Assembly (NCBI GenBank): GCA_001986395.2
Contig: MQVO02000002.1
Coordinates: forward strand, 1,550,001 to 1,614,000
Source of the DNA: Irpex lacteus
Lineage: Eukaryota; Basidiomycota; Agaricomycetes; Polyporales; Irpicaceae
Reading direction: 5' to 3'
DNA: 64,000 bases
Positions 59,702-64,000 of the stretch are shown here, in pieces. Below the pieces are notes generated by a model, which saw only the letters and a list, made by a program, of their open reading frames with translations, did not search any database and was not told where the DNA came from. Position 1 is the first letter of the stretch; every line of letters starts with the position of its first letter. Both the position numbers and the translations under genes were made by a program.

Positions 59702-61686
59702 ATGAACGTTTTGGTTTATAACGGGCCTGAAGTTCTGCAGACCTCTGCTTCGCGCACTATAACCTCCCTCCGCTCTGTCCTATACCCCAATTACACCGTC
59801 CAATCCGTCACCCACCAGTCGCTGATCTCCAGTCCATGGTCGTCGACCTGCGCCCTACTCGTATTTCCGGCTTGTCGACTCAGCCTGTCGAAGTCTGTCG
59901 CTTCATCTATCAAGTCTTACGTTGAAAACGGTGGAGCGTTCTTGGGACTGCGGGCTGGCATTCGAGTGGCAGGAGGGCTGTTAGGAGTCGGTTCAGATTA
60001 TTCTTTCAGGCTTCAAGACTCTACCAGTGGCACTACTCTGTACTGCACCTTCGCACCGGGCGAGGACTCTGGTCCATCAACAACTCTTGTCAGGCTTGCC
60101 AACGATGAATCTATCGTTCCGGTTTACCAAGCATCCTCAGTCGAATTTCATGGGATAGAGCAGGCTAGAAACGTTGATGTCGTCGCTCGATATTCGGATG
60201 ACAACGCAGTTGCAGCTGCTATTGCGGCTATCGGTAGTGGGAAGGCTGCTTTGTGGGGACCTCATCTTGAGGCCTCTGCTGAAGCCCAAGAAGCGGAGGG
60301 CAAGAGACAGGGAGCTCTACGATATACCCTGAGCGGTCTTGGACTCAAGCTCCCTACATCAGACCCCAATAGTCCTCGGCATCCTCTCCCACAATTCCTA
60401 CTCGCTCCACGCCCAGGCGTTGTATCCAAGATCCTGGATGCACTGTCGGTGACGTTACCGGGCCAGTTCAAGGACGCCCACGACACCTTCGATTTCCATC
60501 CAGCATCCGAAGCCGAGTCGATTGTGCAAGACAGTCGTGCTGCTGAAGAGGCCAGCGATATTCGACCGGTTATTGCCTACACGGATGGCTCTCTCCCTCC
60601 AAAGAACCTCACTCCGCTATTCTCGCCTGAAAAGTACTTTGTTGAGCTATCCTCTGCGCGCAAGAACGCTGTACGGCCTGCGACTCCAGAGAACTGGGGT
60701 GTCGGTGATGCGCTATTCTATGGCGAAGCCGTGACAAGTACACAGACTCTGCTCGATAAGTAAGCGTACTTTACAATTATCGCGAAGCCGCGTTTTCTCA
60801 CGCGATGATAGAAATCCTCATTTCCTTTCTGCTCTGCCCTCCCCCGTTCTTTCGGTTGCAACCCATCAGCTTGCTGGTCGTGGCCGCGGCGGAAATTCAT
60901 GGGTCTCCCCCACGGGATGTTTGCAATTCTCCCTGCGCCTTCGCCTGTCGCTGGCCGATGTTCCTGCGACACGTCTGGTGTTCATCCAATACCTGTTTGC
61001 CCTAGCGGTTGTAGAAGCATGCAGAGACGACAGTGTCCTCGGAGGGCTGGGTGATCGCGTACGAATTAAGTGGCCGAACGATGTATATGTCACTGGACAT
61101 GGAGAGGAGAACCGTACGACAAAGGTGGCGGGAATCCTTGTCTACACAACCTTTTCAGGTAGTGATGTAGACGTTGTAATCGGTTTGTGTCTGGCATGTT
61201 TGTCTATCTATGTGACAATTGAACACTTTCACAGGCTGTGGGCTGAACGTCTTGAACCCACCTCCTATCGCTTCCCTTGCAAGCCTCCTTTCTCCCGGTT
61301 CGGAGCAGAAGTTGAGCATGGAGCGCACGTTGGCCGTCCTAATGGCCAAGTTCGAAGCACTATGGAGTACGTTCATACACGGGAAGGGCTCCTTTGAACC
61401 GTTCATGGATTTGTACCTAGACCGTTGGCTACATTCGTACGTTGCTTGTCCAGTATATCGATTTCAAACAACTAAAACAAAGCTTTGCAGAGATCAAGTC
61501 GTCACTCTGACGACCTCAGTACCACACAAACAAGTCCGCATCGTTGGCATCACTGCCGATCATGGTCTCCTTCGCACTATTCCTGAACGCGGAGGTTACA
61601 GTGGCTCAGAGGGCTTCATAGATCTGCAGCCTGATGGCAATTCGTTTGACTTAATGGCTGGCTTGATCATGACGAAGACACGATGA
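59702..61686 (+). CDS. BPL1: Biotin-protein ligase (holocarboxylase synthetase)
   Basis: Four exons (59702-60759, 60812-61182, 61235-61436, 61491-61686) give 608 residues. The N-terminal half is the glutamine-amidotransferase-like domain of fungal BPL1 (MNVLVYNGPEVLQ, then GAFLGLRAGIRV). The catalytic half has the BirA-type motifs GRGRGGNSWVSPTGCLQFS, RIKWPNDVYV, KVAGILVYTTFSG and GCGLNVLNPPP, and ends with a small SH3-like domain. It activates biotin as biotinyl-AMP and attaches it to pyruvate carboxylase, acetyl-CoA carboxylase and related enzymes. The GATase-like domain lacks an obvious catalytic Cys context (GLRAG), as in the family, where it is regulatory. Length is close to the usual 600-700. 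Confidence 0.95.
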
Positions 61687-62937
61687 ATGCTCAAGCGATT
61701 GCAGAGCACAATTCGCCGAAAACAGCATGTAGTACAACTCAGAGGTGCGCAAGGCTCATCGTCGTGCCTGTCTCAATCCGATTACTCACATAGTACCGAC
61801 CAGAGCATGTAGTCCTTGTACTTACTCGACACAAGCTTATAGCGATCCACGTGGTTAGTCTGGGATCCTCGTATCTACTGTGATCTGTGTCTCTAGCTCT
61901 GTGATTTTGGCGACCTTATCTGGGCCTGTCTCCTAGACGAGTTTAGGCTGAAGCTTGTTCACTGGTCGGGCCCTATACTCTATGGGCGTCTTAGATCTCA
62001 CGTCAAGGCTATTCTCTCGTCTTGTTCAACGCAACATGATACTGAGCATTCTTGAGCGCAGTCGCAACAGGACATATGCGCCTTCGACGTGCCGCACAAG
62101 GCGGCTGCGATGGCCGTTCCAGCCCCAGATCTTGTCTTATCTAGGTTCGCGCAATGGTTCGTGATGCGGAGGGAACGTGGCGTTCGGAACAAACGTCCCA
62201 TACTCCGAAAACGGGTGTCGTTGTATTTTCTCTACGGGACATCGTAGCTAGGACGTCGTCCGCAATGTCGCCCGCCGTAGTGACCTTGTCTGCCTCGAGG
62301 CTCTCGAGAGCATTGTTTTTTAAACATTGCGTTTGCAGTTGCGCATTGTCCAAGCGCGGTATAGTCGCTGAGCTGCGTTGACATTCACAGCGTCCGCCAC
62401 CAGCGCACATTGGTTCTTTCGAAAATGAAGGTGAGTGCGGGTATATTCGCGACTGTTATGACCAATAGGTCGCCGATATTGCTGTAATTGATACTGTTCA
62501 CTAGACTCATCTGACGTCCGCTACACTTTCTGCGGTCTCTCAAGTATTGATGGCTATTGGGTTATGCCTCGTGTTGCGGTATTATTACGGCACATATGGC
62601 GGAGGCGCTGAAAGGGTCGAGGTAACTCACACGCGGATATCAGAAACTTACTTTACAAGCTCCTTGATTTGGCAGGTCTTTGAAGGGACAGCATAAGCAA
62701 GTGCCCATATCAGGCAAAGGGATCAAATTCTCGCGCTCAACCTGCACTAAAACCGCTCACGACTTTGCCCACAAGGGGACGTCCGAAACGGGACACAAGG
62801 GGGAACTCCCGCTACGCAAGGTTAAATATGACTATGTATCCTGAGGCGATGCCTCATCGTCGTCTCTCTCTGTTCCACTCCAGCACGTACGGCTCATTCC
62901 TGTGCTTGACGATCCTCCCACCTTCGATTCAGTCAAG
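61687..62937. other. Intergenic stretch between BPL1 and STE3
   Basis: About 1.25 kb. I looked on both strands for short ORFs ending in a CaaX box, because pheromone genes often lie beside a receptor, and found none. One ORF pair at 62141-62410 (both strands) is open but shows no motif. The right part is the STE3 promoter; no TATA box was recognised, although a pyrimidine-rich run (about 62850-62880) precedes the gene. Confidence 0.5.
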
Positions 62938-64000
62938 ATGGTTCCGTGGCATGTTACGCAGAGCGCACTCACGGCGATGAACTTCATCACAGCCTTTTTG
63001 GTTACTGTTCCTCTCTACTGGCATCTGGAAGGTAAGACAACATATGTTCATTCGCCCTATTCTCTGGCTAACATCATTTGCTCAGCGGTCAACGTGGGAT
63101 GCATCCTCCTCATCTTCTGGGTCGGGACGTCGTGTCTCATATCGGGGGTGAACTGTGTTATATGGAGGGACAATGCTATAAACTGGTCACCGATCTGGGG
63201 TGATATCAGTGCGTTCGCCACTCTCGTTCGCGACAGCAAATTCTGACATACCTTGCAGCGGTCCACTTCCAATTCATCGCGTCGCAGGGAGTGATTGCCT
63301 CGGGCATGGTGATTGCTCGCCGCTTGAACAAGATTGCGAGCACCAGCTCTGTGTCAACTAGCAGGTCGGACAGACGTCGCCAAATATTGATCGACCTCGC
63401 TTATGGCATGACGAGCCCAATAGTTCTTCTCATCTTCAGTGAGTTCTCAGCCATGAGCTTTCGCTGAACTGTTCTCATTATTCACTCCTCGTAGTGTGGT
63501 TCCTCCAAGGCCATCGTTTCGATATCTTCGAGGGTATTGGGCCCCAACCTGTTATCCCCAACACTTACATCGCAGACATCGTCATTCACGGAATTGAACT
63601 CATTACTGGTTTGATGGGTGCCATCTATAACAGTGAGTTATCCTGAATATCCGTCAAACTATAACGACTAATCTCGACTTGTCTGTGATAGTCATGACTC
63701 TTCGAATCTTTTTGAGACGCCGCAAGCAGTTCAACGAGTTGCTCGCATCCAACAGCAACCTGTCTTTCAACCGCTACATGCGTCTCATGGCCCTCTGCTG
63801 TTTTGACATCTTCCTCACAATCCCTCTGGTGATCTTCCTCATCGTCTTCGATCGCACGGTCAACCCGACCTACGAATGGAAGGGTTTGGCAGATCTGCAT
63901 TCCGGATTCAGTCGCGTCGGCCAGTACCCCTCCCTTCTATGGACTATACCGCATGGTGCCGCCTTTATCAACACTTGCCAGAATTGGTTCACGATCTTAT
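62938..64000 (+). CDS. STE3-family pheromone receptor (GPCR), 3' end beyond window
   Basis: Exons 62938-63031, 63086-63208, 63259-63438, 63495-63632 and 63692-64000 (cut by the window edge) give 281 residues so far. Family features: FLVTVPLYWHLE ending helix 1, NCVIWRDNAINWSPIWGDIS after helix 2, the loop QGHRFDIFEGIGPQPVIPN, helix 5 leading to YNIMTLRIFLRRRKQF, and SNLSFNRYMRLMALC before helix 6. The window ends near the start of helix 7, so the cytoplasmic tail is missing. STE3 receptors bind farnesylated peptides and signal through G proteins and a MAP kinase cascade. In Agaricomycetes they define the B (P/R) mating locus, but non-mating paralogues are also frequent. The ATG at 62938 fits the usual short N-terminus; an in-frame upstream codon start without ATG was ignored. 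Confidence 0.93.

Noticed and set aside
61687..62937. Search for pheromone genes next to STE3
   Set aside because: No short ORF on either strand ended in Cys-aliphatic-aliphatic-X; the nearest (ending CYDQ near 62460) does not fit.
1..64000. tRNA genes, rRNA, CRISPR arrays, LTRs and terminal inverted repeats
   Set aside because: GTTCGAA-like strings found all lie inside coding exons without a cloverleaf; no regularly spaced repeats or transposase motifs were seen.

Overview
The window is nuclear DNA from a filamentous basidiomycete, most likely an Agaricomycete mushroom or wood-decay fungus. I inferred about 135 introns, nearly all 46-80 bp with GT-AG ends, and packed genes on both strands with short intergenic gaps. 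Three things point to the group: a farnesylated (CaaX) mating-pheromone precursor, a STE3-type pheromone receptor, and an Argonaute. I saw no rRNA, tRNA, CRISPR array or intact transposon. Exon boundaries were inferred by hand from splice signals, reading-frame phase and protein-family knowledge. No alignment was run, so gene symbols mean orthology by recognition.

Layout. 1-3.1 kb: gene-poor, with one decayed-looking open stretch. 3.1-4.3 kb: GPI11/PIG-F (+). 5.5-5.8 kb: TATA box and pheromone precursor (+). 6.4-9.2 kb: peroxisomal ABC half-transporter (-). 11.4-17.2 kb: SNF5 chromatin-remodelling subunit (+), preceded by a long pyrimidine-rich leader. 17.7-18.8 kb: head-to-head OST4 (-) and QCR8 (+). 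19.4-25.3 kb: VPS15 (+). 25.4-25.7 kb: a putative small membrane protein (+). 25.8-28.4 kb: sedolisin-family tripeptidyl peptidase (+). 28.5-31.7 kb: threonyl-tRNA synthetase (+). 32.0-33.6 kb: CSTF2/Rna15 (-). 34.4-35.1 kb: small heat-shock protein (+). 36.6-38.6 kb: M20 amidohydrolase (-). 38.9-42.2 kb: IGHMBP2/Hcs1-type helicase (+). 42.4-43.9 kb: ketopantoate-reductase family (-). 44.2-47.8 kb: Argonaute (-). 48.3-51.1 kb: archaeal-type P-loop ATPase (-). 51.6-53.3 kb: flavin monooxygenase (+). 53.6-54.7 kb: unresolved ORFs. 54.7-56.1 kb: tandem RNase III-domain protein (-). 56.4-59.2 kb: cyclin-fold protein (+). 59.7-61.7 kb: biotin-protein ligase (+). 62.9 kb to the end: STE3 pheromone receptor (+), cut by the window edge.

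Most genes are conserved housekeeping functions: GPI anchors, N-glycosylation, respiration, endosomal PI3-kinase, translation, mRNA 3' ends and chromatin. Two functional themes stand out. The first is mating: a pheromone precursor and a STE3 receptor lie at opposite ends of the window, about 57 kb apart. The second is small-RNA biology: an Argonaute with a complete catalytic tetrad lies about 7 kb from a Dicer-like protein that has two RNase III domains but no helicase or PAZ, and whose second domain has lost its catalytic residues. Other points of interest are several probable GC-AG introns, micro-exons of 11, 16 and 24 nt, a ThrRS gene with two starts that could serve mitochondria and cytosol, and two reading-frame irregularities (SNF5, VPS15) that need RNA or read-level checking.
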